In this document: in pieces, positions 1-9,882 of the stretch
How positions within the stretch are numbered: the stretch's first letter is position 1
Layout: each line of letters opens with the position of its first letter
DNA from: Anisus vortex
Lineage: Eukaryota > Mollusca > Gastropoda > Planorbidae
Reading direction: 5' to 3'
DNA: 64,000 bases
NCBI GenBank assembly: GCA_949126835.1
Contig: OX421497.1
Span: 46,865,715 to 46,929,714, forward strand
Position numbers and translations under genes: made by a program
The notes under the pieces: model-generated
Seen by the model: the letters and a program-made list of their open reading frames with translations, nothing else
What the model was told of the DNA's origin: nothing
Databases searched by the model: none

Positions 1-1533
1 GATGTACTCAGCAAGAAGAAAATACAGATATTACGTGACACGGGTTCTGCTGTCAGCGTGATCCTGGAGGGCAGTGTGCCGTTAACGGATGCCACCAGTA
101 CTGGTGAGTCTGTTGTGCTGAGAGGTGCTAGTATGGAGGCTGTGGAAGCTCCACTGCACAGAATAAATCTCGAGTCGGATATTTTTACAGGTAACATCGT
201 AGTGGGAGTGTGGCGCGCACTACCCGTCAAAGGCGTTTCCATGATATTAGGAAATGACATTATGGGCGGCAGAGTCACTGTCGAGCCCATGGTTAATGTG
301 TTGGAGACAAAGATGGCGGAGGACAAAAACCTACGTCCTGCCAATGAACGCCCAACATGTGCACTGACAAGAGCAATGCAGAAAAATAAGTCGGTAAAGA
401 CTCCTGCTACGCCGTGTAGTGCAACGAAAGATGTGTTTGTCTGTTCTGAAGACACACATGCGAATGAAACAGTGATAACAGAAACACCTGACATCGATTT
501 AAGTGCTACGTTCTTTGCTGAACTAACAACTGGTGATGCAACAGAGAACGATAACATTTTGTCACCAAAGCAGAAATTGGTGAACGAACAATTGAATGAC
601 GAAGTAATAATGCAACTCAGAATGAAAGCTGTTGATGAAAAGACTGCAGATGCAATGGCGGAATGTTTCTACATGAAAGATGAAGTGTTGATGAGAAAGT
701 CGAAACCGCTCAACTCAGGTACAAACGAGTGGGACAGTATTCACCAGATTGTAATACCTAAGTGCTATCGTCAAGATATACTGCGTATGGCGCATGATCT
801 TCCTTTCGCTGGTCACATGGGAGTCCGGAAAACGCACCACCGTATCCTCCCTTACTTCTACTGGCCAGGACTGAGAAGAGATGTCGAACAATACTGCAAG
901 ACTTGCCACGTATGCCAAATGGTAGGACGTCCTAACCAACGAATTCCTGTCGCTCCACTCCAACCGATACCAGCGTTCGACGAACCATTCAGTCATATAC
1001 TCATTGATTGCGTGGGCCCGTTGCCGAAAACAAAAGCCGGTTTTCAATACCTGCTCACAGTCATGTGTTCATCCACTCGCTTCCCGGAAGCCATTCCGTT
1101 GCGGAACATAACAACAGTGAAGGTGGTAGACGCCCTGACAAATTTCTTCACACGTTATGGCCTACCGAAGACAGTACAGTCCGACCAGGGGACTAACTTT
1201 ACTTCGAACATTTTCAAACAAGTCATGGAACAATTAGGGATAAGCCATAGGCTATCAAGTGCCTATCATCCTGAGAGCCAGGGAGCTCTGGAAAGGTTTC
1301 ATCAGACATTAAAATCGATGCTTAAAAAGTACTGTTATGAAAACGAGAAAGACTGGGATAAGGGTGTGCCTTATGTACTGTTCGCTGCAAGGGAGGCCAC
1401 TCAGGAATCCCTGGGGTTTAGCCCATTCGAACTTGTGTATGGACACTCAGTCAGAGGTCCGTTGAAACTTCTACATGAAACTTGGCTAACGGACAGTGAA
1501 CCGATTGGACTTTTGTCATATTTATGTAGATAA
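1..1533 (+). pseudogene. gypsy pol part 1: aspartic protease and integrase
   Basis: The frame is open from the first base, so it continues upstream of the window and no start codon is claimed. The aspartic protease signature DTGS is at 37-48, with a second protease motif (ILGND) near 247-261; the enzyme would cleave the polyprotein. A linker of about 180 residues follows, then the integrase H2C2 zinc finger (first His 793-795, last Cys 913-915). The DDE core has Asp at 1006-1008, Asp at 1183-1185 in SDQGTNF and Glu at 1291-1293, with exactly 35 residues between the second Asp and the Glu, as in retroviral-type integrases. Catalytic residues are intact. The frame closes at a TAA (1531-1533), but homologous coding continues in the next frame from about 1523, so a small indel broke the gene. 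Confidence 0.92.
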
Positions 1534-3160
1534 ATTTAAAAATAGGCTTTATCATGCTTTTAACCATGTGAAGATTCATTTTCCACAGATGCAGGAGCGT
1601 ATGAGACAGAACTATGACCGTAAAGCTACAGCTAGAACTTTTGCACCAGGTGACAAAGTTCTTGTGTTTCTACCTTTGCAAAATCAGCCTTTAAGTGCAA
1701 AGTTTAGTGGACCCTATGAGATAGAGTCAAAACTTGGCGAGGTCAATTATTTGATAAAGACTCCTGACCGGAGACAAAAGCAGAGGGTATGCCATATTAA
1801 TTTGCTTAAGCCCTATGTTTCAAGGGAAAAGAGTAAACCACGGGAGGTCCCCATGATTTCATTAGCTAGAGTCCCGACGGATTTATCTAGGATAGAATAT
1901 AAGTTTGCAGAAAGTAAACTTAATAATACAGATGCCCTTAAGAGTTTAGATACAAGGCTAGAACATCTTCCGGTAGAAGATAAGGAGAAGATTATTGAGC
2001 TGGTACATGAATATAAGTCACTGTTTACAGATGTTCCCAGGAGGACACATCTAATAGAACACGATGTGGTATTAACTGAGGGTGCCAGGCCAATTAAACA
2101 GCATCCATATAGAGTTAACCCCATCAGACTTGAACATATTAGAGCAGAGGTGAAGTATATGTTAGAAAATGACATAGTGGAAGAATGTGATAGCGAATGG
2201 TCTTCACCCTGTGTGTTGGTACCAAAAGCCGACAACACATTGCGGTTTTGTACAGACTTTAGGAAATTAAATAATTTGACAAAGACTGACTCGTATCCCA
2301 TTCCTCGTATTGATGACCTCATTGATAAGATAGGTGACGCGACGTATGTGACAAAAATTGATCTTCTCTCCGCGTACTTTCAGATTCCTTTGACGCCACG
2401 GGCACAGGAAGTATCCGCCTTTGTGACACCTGACGGACTTTACAGGTATAAGGTCATGCCATTCGGACTCCGTAATGCCCCTGCGACGTTTTAAAGGCTT
2501 ATAAACACCCTCACTCGCGGTATCTTCCAGTGTAATGCCTACCTCGACGACATAGTGGTGTATAGTACAGATTTCAAGACACATGTCAGTCAACTACGAC
2601 ACTTGTTTGAACGACTGAATGACGCCAATTTGACAATAAACCTGGCTAAGAGTCAGTTTGGACATGCCACTATCGAGTATCTTGGACATGTAGTGGGTGG
2701 TGAAAAGGTTAAACCAGTAAATGCTAAAATAGAAGCTATTCAGAATGTCCCAGTGCCACAGACAAGGAAACAGCTCCGTAGTTACCTTGGAATGGCCGGG
2801 TATTATCGTAAGTTTTGCCAAGACTTTTCTACGGTAGCTTGCCCCTTAACTGACCTACTAAAGAAGAACAATCGCTTTGTTTGGTCTGACAAGTGCCAAA
2901 AGGCGTTTGATGAGTTGAAATTAAGATTATCCAGGGCACCTATTTTGGTGACCCCGCGTTTTGATAGACCCTTTAAAATTGCAGTAGACGCGTGCGATAC
3001 TGGGATGGGAGCGGTGCTGACTCAGCAGGATGACCACGGAGAGGAGCACCCGGTGTGCTACATTTCACAGAAATTCAATATCCATGAACGTAATTATAAT
3101 ACTCACAGAAATTCAATATCCATGAACGTAATTATAATACAAGTGAGAAGGAACTTTTAG
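1523..3160 (+). pseudogene. gypsy pol part 2: integrase C-terminus, reverse transcriptase, start of RNase H
   Basis: This frame begins with the rest of integrase. The GPY/F module lies at about 1640-1815, with APGDKVLVF and SGPYEI visible. It then runs without interruption into reverse transcriptase: the polymerase entry motif near 2020-2130, FRKLN near 2260, the first catalytic Asp in KIDLLSAYFQ at 2360-2362, MPFGLRNAP near 2457-2483, and YLDD at 2540-2551. A TAA at 2492-2494 falls where related proteins carry Gln; the same frame continues beyond it, so it is a point nonsense change. RNase H starts near 2980 with the catalytic Asp in VDACD. The frame is lost inside the 38-bp duplication and stops at 3158-3160. 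Integrase and reverse transcriptase sharing one frame shows the unusual order belongs to a single element and is not two adjacent insertions. Confidence 0.92.
3065..3140 (+). repeat. 38-bp tandem duplication inside RNase H
   Basis: Two adjacent identical 38-bp copies (3065-3102 and 3103-3140) lie in the RNase H coding region. Because 38 is not a multiple of three, the duplication shifts the frame and truncates RNase H. Perfect identity of the copies suggests a recent slippage event. Confidence 0.95.
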
Positions 3161-3387
3161 GGTTGATCCTGGCGTTAAAACAGTTTGATTTCTATGTAAA
3201 CAGCTCTGGGTACCCGATAGAAATACTGACCGACCACAACCCTCTGACTTTTCTCTCCAGGGTCAAGCAAAACCAGAGGCTTGTTAGATGGAGCTTATTC
3301 CTCCAAGCCTATGACTTAAACATAAAACACCTGAGGGGTAGGGACAACGTCACAGCTGATACTCTATCTCGGGTGCTACATGATTGA
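3141..3387 (+). pseudogene. gypsy pol part 3: RNase H C-terminal part
   Basis: After the duplication the RNase H reading continues in another frame. The SEKELL catalytic Glu region is at about 3142-3159, TDHNPL supplies the third acidic residue near 3229, and the final Asp lies in DNVTADTLSR near 3343-3372. The normal stop is TGA at 3385-3387. The enzyme would degrade the RNA strand of the RNA-DNA hybrid during reverse transcription. No integrase follows RNase H, and that is the key negative observation for the PR-INT-RT-RH order. The region has a normal length for a gypsy RNase H ending and no connection domain beyond it. Confidence 0.9.
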
Positions 3388-5144
3388 CTGAATAACCCTA
3401 TACTTCTTTTTCAGATCATCTCATTTATTCATTAAGAATGTGTCATGATAACCTATCATTCGTTTGAATTTTGATTATGGAATACCTATAGAATATTTGT
3501 ATCATACAGAAGTCAAGTCTTTTGAAAGTATTAATAATTTTTATAATCATGTATAATATTGATGTTCTGATATATTTTAAATTCATTTGATTATGGAAAA
3601 GAAATTCCATTTAAATGTTGATGCATGATGCAATAAATATATAATATGCACGTATTTACTTGATATGGATGGATAAAAGTAATTGTCATCAGTCATCACA
3701 TGCAATTAAGTGGGAAAACTTTGAGCTAGTTGATTTATTATCTTGTTTTATTTTAGTTAATGAATGGAACTAAATAATAATATGTACAATTTTTATCTTA
3801 GAAAGAGATGTAATATAAATTGGTATAAATTAATAGATAATATTGGAAATCTATTGCTAAATTGTTATATCATGGTAATAGAATGGGAAAAACTAGTGGA
3901 TATTCACTATGTTGTATAGGTTGTTATATATTCCATATATCCAGGAACGGAGGGGAACAAAGGTACCTAAAGGTGTACACTTATTCAACCCTGAACAAAC
4001 TTTTATATTAAACTTTCAAATTTGCCAAAAACGCATAATAGTGGATTACATTTTAATATTTAGATTACTGTAGTAATCGTAACTAGAGCGTATTTTCTCC
4101 TCATATTTGAGAAAAGGGGAAGTATCATCATCTTAGGTATGAACACTGTTAATGTCAAGTTGACACTGTAATTTAAAGGGGAAGTAACCTATAGTTTGAT
4201 TCGAGTTACGTATTAACTTATCTTTTGGTTTGTATATTAGAAGTAAACTGTTGAAAATTGACAGAGTTTGAGCAATGTTATATTTGTTTAAATGGATTAA
4301 AGCTTTTTGCAAATTTTTGGTGGAAATCCACACAACTGTACATAGTTAAAATAAGAATGACTAGAATATTTTGGAATTATTTGTACTTGTTGAGACATTA
4401 GTTAATATTAATATTAACGGGGAAATATTTGTCCATCACGTTATAATCACAATTACCATTGGGTAGTGACACTTTTTATAATTTAGTTGTGCCAGTGAGC
4501 CATGTTTGCTTAAATTGTCTTATAATCTTCCATTGATTGATGGTTGTTAAAACGATAGTGTTAAGTACGAAAAATGTACCATGTTGAGTATTACTTGGGT
4601 AATTATGGTACATTATTTCTTTCATTGGGTGGGGGCGTGTCATGTATATTGTTTTTCCAAGAATTGGAACACGCAATGTTTATTCTTCTCTCTCTCTCTT
4701 TTCTCACTACACACAATATTAGGACGTTTAGTAGGAAAACGAAAGATTCTAGGTAATGCTGGGATTCTGTGTTGATCTCAAATTCTCAGGGTCTGGGAAC
4801 GACTCATTATTTAATAGGGGAAGTTCCTATCGTTTTTGTTATGAGTTTTGTAATGATACCATGATTTTCACCCCTACTGGTAATGGGTCTGTCCCTTGCA
4901 CCACTCGGATAGTATTTAATGATTTGTTTTGTCTGAAAGACAGAGAGTTTCAAAATATGTTCCTTTGAGAACGTTTGTGTTTGCACTATTTTATTCTAAC
5001 TGTACATAATGGATATATTGTATATATTGAACATATCACCTGAAATAAACTATCAACAACAGTTACACTGAAGCTTCCTTGTCAAGTTACTATTCTATTG
5101 TGTTGTATACATTACTATAAGATTTATCTACTACTCTAATGTCC
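3388..5144 (+). other. AT-rich non-coding stretch between pol and the candidate LTR
   Basis: About 1.75 kb of AT-rich sequence lacks a recognisable domain. Short open frames (for example 4574-4756 and 4756-4968) look like chance; no signal peptide, fusion or envelope pattern is evident. A purine block of the form GGGGAAGT recurs near 4117, 4179 and 4819 and a related block near 4420. These resemble polypurine tracts and could mark internal priming sites or an alternative LTR start. AATAAA occurs at about 5044. Confidence 0.5.
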
Positions 5145-5155
5145 AAGAAAGGAAA
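5145..5155 (+). promoter_or_regulatory. candidate polypurine tract (plus-strand primer)
   Basis: An 11-base uninterrupted purine run, AAGAAAGGAAA, sits directly before the TGTTG that opens the candidate LTR. This is the position and composition expected for the RNase H-resistant primer of second-strand synthesis. Confidence 0.5.
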
Positions 5156-5497
5156 TGTTGGAATACAAATCCTGAGTTTGTGCCCAGGACTATAAGAAGA
5201 GTTCGTGTAATACTGAAACATAAATACTAATAATTAAAGTCTCCCCTAGGACTAACGAGAATTATCAGCAAGATCTACACAGCTCTGGCCACAAGGGGAT
5301 TGTGGACGTAACACTAATTAAAGTTGTTGATTCTCGAAAATTAGTCCATCTTAACCCTAACAGTCCCGGGCGCGTATATAGCGGAACTGAAAACAGCATA
5401 GATAGAAGTAGGTCGGTACGGGAAGGGTTAACTTACTATCTAAAAGTAAAGCATAAGGCAGGGTTGTGCAATGTTTTACAAGAGCTATTCAAAAAAC

Positions 5498-5506
5498 TAT
5501 AAAAAG
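5498..5506 (+). promoter_or_regulatory. TATA box of the candidate LTR promoter
   Basis: TATAAAAAG lies about 140 bp before the LTR right end and would set the start of R roughly 30 bp downstream. It is the only strong TATA match in the candidate LTR. Confidence 0.4.
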
Positions 5507-5561
5507 CCTCAAATATTGTTACTTCGTGGACGAACTACTAAGTCAAGTATCATAGTTAAAC

Positions 5562-5567
5562 AATAAA
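5562..5567 (+). terminator. polyadenylation signal of the candidate LTR
   Basis: AATAAA lies about 60 bp downstream of the TATA box and about 75 bp before the LTR right end, consistent with cleavage at the R-U5 border. Confidence 0.4.
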
Positions 5568-5774
5568 TATCACGATTTATGCAAACAAATTCATTATATT
5601 TTGGGTGTAAAATAGAGATGTTAAATAACAATCTTGTTCAACATCATCACCATCATGGCTACTATTTACTTTATAACGTCATCTAGAAACTAGAAACCTA
5701 AGCCACACCTATTGCAAATGCTCTATTGGTGAAGTAGTCAAAGAACATCTTCCTTTGTTTGATCTTAAATTATA

Positions 5775-5935
5775 TTGATAGAGAGATAGATAAATAGATA
5801 GTCATAGATAGATAGACATAAATATATAGACATAGATAAATAGATAGATAGACATAGATAGATAGAGAGAGAGAGAGAAAGATAGAAAGATCGATAGAAA
5901 GATAGATAGATAGATAGATAAATCGATAAATAGAC

Positions 5936-5996
<61 letters not shown>

Positions 5997-6107
5997 GATA
6001 GACATAGATAGATAGATAGAGAGGGAGAGAGAGAGAAAGAAAGATAGATGGATAGATAGATAGATAGATAGATAAATCTATAGATAGATAGATAAATAAA
6101 TAGATCG

Positions 6108-6138
<31 letters not shown>

Positions 6139-6161
6139 GATAAATAGATAGATAGATAAAC
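5775..6161. repeat. GATA microsatellite, degenerate
   Basis: About 390 bp of GATA/GACA/GATC variants with a GA-rich interior. Minus-strand open frames here translate to Ser-Ile-Tyr-Leu repeats and are not genes. Confidence 0.95.
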
Positions 6162-6720
6162 TGATGCATTATGTTTATTCTTTGATGTTGTTATGACAAG
6201 GACCCCAAAAATTGTCATCTGAAATAATGAGCCCTTCACATGCAAGGTACACCCCTGTTATACAATCAATCAAAGAGAACGCTTCCATCAGATATCAATC
6301 AATTATGTTAATCTCGGCTTTAACCCACCCACCCACCCCCTCTCCCTCCTCTCTACCTCAACCTGCCATCTTGCAGGTGATTTGATGAAGGCCCCCCCCC
6401 CCCCCCCCGCAAAGCAGTGCCATACTGTTCATTGTACCCACCGGGCACAGCCGAGTGTCGCGATAGCATCGCCAGTATCACAGATAGAAACAAGGATACA
6501 TAACTCTATCACAGATAGCAACAAAGATACATAACTCTTTCATTCAAACACTTGACTTGTTGTTTTGACCAACTTTAAGGTTTTTCGAAGATCGAGGAAG
6601 GTGTGTGTGTGGGGGGGGGTTAACAAAAGATATGTTGGCTATTTCCAATCATGGCTTTTTAAAAAAGTGGCTTTTATAAACAAAAAAGAAGAATTTTCAC
6701 TGACCTATATTAATAAAATA
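6162..6720. other. unassigned intergenic DNA with a C17 run
   Basis: No gene is seen. The stretch contains a poly-C run at 6392-6408, a short direct repeat (ATCACAGATAG...ATACATAACTCT) near 6477-6538 and a poly-G run near 6611-6620. Confidence 0.6.
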
Positions 6721-6957
6721 AATGGTTCTGGGTTCGAATCCTGGTGAAGCGTTAGGATTTGTTCCTGGGACCTACAGGGTGTCCCCGTGTCTACGCAGCT
6801 CTGATGGGTACCTGATATTAGTTGGGGTAAGGTAAAGTCAGATGGGCATTGTGCTGGACATACAATCCCCTAGTATTCCTCCGGCCACAGAAACTGGTGG
6901 ACGCTACTTCACTTAGACCCTAAGATCGATTTGGTCCAACGGGTGCATTACTTTGCT
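6721..6957 (+). mobile_element. tRNA-derived SINE (family S1), 5'-truncated
   Basis: It begins at the pol III box B region (GGGTTCGAATCC) and keeps the full body and the 3' end reading GGTCCAACGGGTGC. The box A part is missing. The body matches the copies at 31300, 47140 and 55196. Confidence 0.8.
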
Positions 6958-7460
6958 TATATTGAAAAATGAAAATATATCATGGCTTTTATCAATCATG
7001 GCTTTTTAAAAGAAAACAACATAATAATATGTCTAATTAAAAAAAAAATAATTCTGGCTTGGATCCATCATATCTTTCACTATTCATGCCTTCTACAAAT
7101 GATGGGTTTGAAAAAAAAGTTTTAATAGATGTAAATGTTATTAATCGGGGCTTTCAAAAGTCGTGACTTGTATTTAATCCTAAACTATAATCGGTCAAAT
7201 ATATATAATATTGTCATCAGATTTGAAATTTCGACAAAAAATAGTTTTTCACCAATCATGGCATTCGCAAATTATTATTTTTCACCAGAGGCAATTAACA
7301 ACCGGCATTTTTTACCAGCCCAGTTTGGTCAGATGGGATACGTTTTTCGCTACTTGATTTCTTGCATTTACATATCTTAACTCAAAGCAGGAAGTGACGT
7401 CAAAACGATGGCGGTGTGCTACGTTCTTCTAAAGTGACCGATGGGGCGGTCTTAACGTTT
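6958..7460. other. AT-rich intergenic DNA ending in a CRE/YY1-like cluster
   Basis: No gene is recognised; the open frame at 7135-7380 has no known domain. A TGACGTCA palindrome at 7395-7402 followed by GATGGCGG near 7407 resembles CREB and YY1 sites, as in some TATA-less promoters, but no transcript can be tied to it. Confidence 0.4.
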
Positions 7461-8244
7461 ACTGGGTGCAGTAGCGTAGCCAGGGGGGGGGAGCAGGGAG
7501 AGCGGCCGGTCCCCCTACGACCATTTTCGAAGAAAAAGGGCCTTTTTGGGAAACAAATTATTTAGTTAATAATTTTAACAAGCCACGAAGCACAATTTAT
7601 GCTGTTTCTAATTTTTTTCTTTAAACTGCATTTCAACAATTTAATTTATTACAATCATTTTTAATCAACAGCGTAAAAGTCAAACTGATCAACTATATTA
7701 TTTTTATAAGACAATTTATTTAGTGCCGTAGCAAGACCAAGACAGAGGAAATGGCGCTTAATAGAGAAAATCATTAAAGCGTTTTATATTTAATACAAAA
7801 TTAACCTGTTTGGTATTATCAACTTTAAAAAAAAAAATCAATTCGTAGCTAATACACAATTTCATTACTCAACTTATACATTAATAGTTATCAACATTTG
7901 AATTTCGTTGTCAAGAAATTATCCTAGTAATTGGTATAGATAAGTCTTTAATGTTTGATCTCAGAATAACTGAGATTTACTCAACATATTAGTTTAACCC
8001 GAACGAAAAATAATGAATCTACATTACATACAAGAGGAAGAGATACATAATAAGTATACAAACTGGGTAGTTTTTTTAATGTTTAAAAATTTAGATGTAC
8101 ATTCTTTAGTCATAAAATATTTATATAATTTTCAACTATCTTGTGTAATTTGATCATTTCAGAGTCAAAATGTTTAAGCAATTTTTTTTTAAAGGAAACA
8201 AAAAAGAAACATATTAGAAATATGAATGTGCAGAAAACGGGTTA

Positions 8245-8814
8245 ATTATCTCCCTTCAAGTGAATTATCCAAATTTGATGCTAGTGATACCATACAAGTT
8301 AATTGTTTAATATAACTAGTGTACTTCTGAAAATGCTCATCTATCTTAATTTGCCTTAAATTAGGAAAAGAGTGAAATGTTTTGATATTGATTTCACGGA
8401 AAGATATGCCCAGTTTCAATGCAAATCCATTCCAGTTGCCCAACACTTCAAGTGCTTTTGGACCCAGTCTTGTAAATGGAAGTTTAACTCACTAAAACGC
8501 GACGCCAAGTCATACAGAAACATAGGCTTCAACAGTCAGTTCTCTTCATTCAATAACGGAATATTTTTCTCCATTAAGATACATCTTAATTGCTTCCAGA
8601 CAAGAAAAGAATTTATCCTAGACTTTACCTATACGCCTACTCCGTATGACTTTCTTCTAGAAGAGACATTAGAAACTATACAATTGACTATCTTAACAAT
8701 AGGTTTAATCACAGATAGCAAGTCCAATGATGGGAGCTTTGCAAACAAAGATTCCTGAACGAAAACAGTCGACGTCCAGTGTGATTCCCATGTAGTTCGC
8801 CATGCAGCACCCAC
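8245..8814 (-). pseudogene. hAT transposase remnant (GTF2IRD2/ZBED5-like lineage)
   Basis: Minus-strand reading in shifting frames gives blocks in the order expected for the middle of this transposase lineage. From 8814 down: QESLFAKLPSLD with VKIVNCIVSN and a following HR-like position. From about 8626: EKNIPLLNEEN, then a TGA where the family has Trp, and FLYDLASRFSELNFHLQ. Finally, from about 8446 in another frame: TFHSFPNLRQIK and YTSYIKQL. These correspond to the family pattern of an HQE-LCAK block, an EN-WLL-FL-DL-HLN-LN-LQG block and a HFP-L block. There are at least two stops and one frameshift. I first considered leucine-rich repeats because of the PNL motifs, but the block order and the enclosing hAT ends favour transposase. 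The subfamily name comes from memory of the pattern. Confidence 0.68.
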
Positions 8815-8865
8815 TAATTATGCTGACATAGATTGTTTTCACTTGCATTAAACAATATTCTTGGA

Positions 8866-8938
8866 GGTCTTTCGCGTGCCGCTGACAATCGTTCTGCGTG
8901 TCAAGTCTGGCATGCGTGCCTTAGGTTGCCGACCACTG
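8866..8938 (+). mobile_element. H1 MITE, right-end fragment
   Basis: The last 70 or so bases match the H1 family 3' half (CGCGTGCC, TCTGCGTG, TCTGGCATGCGTGCC, GGTTGCCGACC) and end at CTG. The left half is missing. It lies within the hAT element at 7469-9247. Confidence 0.7.
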
Positions 8939-9327
8939 CTATAGAGCATTTGCGTTGATTCTATAAATACTTTTCGATACTAGATGTTCATCCCGAAAAT
9001 GAGCAGTAGATACAATCAATTTTGCAGAAATTCCCATCACTATTCGCTGCTAGAAAAAGAATCTTGAATGGTTAAATAAAAACAGCACTATTATACAGTG
9101 TGTGTATTCTGAGGCACAGGGTTTTCTTATAACACTTGATACGTACAAATTCTTAGTTATTCTATTAATCTGGAAACATTTCTAAAAACGGGGGGCTTTT
9201 TCCTAAAATTTCGCTCCCCCTAGCGTCAAAACCTGGCTACGCCACTGACTGGGTGCTGTTGTTTTTAAAGTAAGCAAGTATCCCAATTACACCAATTTGA
9301 TCTATACGGCGTTTGAATCAGCGTTTA

Positions 9328-9882
9328 CAAGTTTCTGTGAGTCCCCAGCTTACATGGGGCCGCCAGCACAATGCCCAGCCACCTTAACTATTCCCAACTA
9401 CTGTCAGGTAGCCTTCCGCTTTGTAGATTTGCCAACCGAACGTCTCTAGGTTGGGTACGCGCGCTCCGCGAAGCCCCAGATGATTACGTGGTCTTGCTCT
9501 CGGCCATGTGGGTTTTTCAACAAAGTGAAACTAAACCACTGCATACGACGTAGGATGACGGTGCTGCTTATCGTACTCTCGGGTAACTTTGGTTGGTGCC
9601 TAATAGCCCGCGTGATCTGGCTGCTTTAGACAGGGTGATCACCGAGAGCGAACGGTACACCAACGGGGTTGCAGGATTGACGGTGGCGGTGCTGAAGTCC
9701 GGGCTTCGAAGAGGGTGACCTCAACCTCAGTCAAATGTAGTTCAAGTCTGGTGGCCTTCAGAACTGGGTAGACTCAGGGACAACCCTCCAGACCCGGGAA
9801 CACATCCTACCTCTTCACCAGGATTCGAACCCGGGACCTTCCGTAAGGCAGCTCAACCCGCTGCTGTCACCGTGCCGTCCTC
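9328..9882 (-). mobile_element. SINE S1 in two pieces, split by about 350 bp
   Basis: The minus-strand head, with box B (GGATTCGAACCC read on plus), is at 9762-9882 and ends at GAGTCTACCCAG. The minus-strand body resumes at 9328-9412 from the CAGTAGTTGGGAA region to the CACAGAAAC region. In intact copies these pieces are separated by only about 15 bp, so 9413-9761 looks like an insertion into one SINE. Distal 3' end sequence is lost. Confidence 0.65.
9413..9761. other. GC-rich insert inside a SINE
   Basis: This 349-bp block is clearly richer in GC than its surroundings and unrelated to the SINE body. No coding domain, inverted ends or clear target duplication was found. It may be another short element or a longer SINE variant. 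Confidence 0.4.

Larger units (their letters stand above)
1..5643 (+). mobile_element. Ty3/gypsy LTR retrotransposon, 3' part, Gmr1-like pol order, inactive
   Basis: The 3' portion of a metavirid-type LTR retrotransposon enters from the left edge of the window; the 5' LTR, primer-binding site and gag lie outside. The visible order is protease, integrase zinc finger and D,D-35-E core, integrase GPY/F tail, reverse transcriptase, RNase H, a non-coding stretch of about 1.75 kb, a polypurine tract and a candidate LTR. Integrase ahead of reverse transcriptase is the Ty1/copia order, but every domain has Ty3/gypsy character (H2C2 finger, GPY/F, YLDD). This combination is known from the Gmr1 clade. 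The copy is dead: it has a frameshift near 1522, an in-frame stop at 2492-2494 and a 38-bp tandem duplication at 3065-3140. The domain calls are firm. The LTR and right boundary are inferred, because the matching 5' LTR cannot be seen. Confidence 0.85.
5156..5643 (+). repeat. candidate 3' LTR, 488 bp
   Basis: The segment starts TGTTG and ends CAACA, a perfect 5-bp terminal inverted repeat with the canonical TG...CA ends, and follows a polypurine tract. Inside are a TATA box at 5498-5506 and AATAAA at 5562-5567, spaced as in a U3-R-U5 layout. The 5' partner lies outside the window, so LTR identity rests on these signals alone. Confidence 0.5.
7469..9247 (-). mobile_element. hAT DNA transposon with intact ends, decayed inside
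   Basis: The left end CAGTAGCGTAGCCAGG and the reverse complement of the right end, CAGTGGCGTAGCCAGG, match at 15 of 16 positions. Both ends are flanked by the identical 8-bp direct repeat ACTGGGTG (7461-7468 and 9248-9255). An 8-bp target duplication and a CAG...CTG end define the hAT superfamily. The 1779-bp body encloses transposase remnants on the minus strand (8245-8814) and the right half of an H1 MITE (8866-8938). A full hAT transposase needs about 600 codons, so much coding sequence is lost or eroded and the copy is presumably non-autonomous. A related left end, CAGTGGCGTAGCTAGGGGG, stands alone at 11004. Confidence 0.88.

Noticed and set aside
4574..4968. Envelope-like third ORF of the gypsy element
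   Set aside because: Two short frames without signal peptide, cleavage site or clear transmembrane helix; composition is as expected for random AT-rich DNA.
8246..8446. Leucine-rich-repeat receptor fragment on the minus strand
   Set aside because: The FPNLRQIKI stretch first looked like an LRR, but the neighbouring blocks (QESLFAK, NIPLLNEEN, SELNFHLQ) and the enclosing hAT ends fit a transposase much better.
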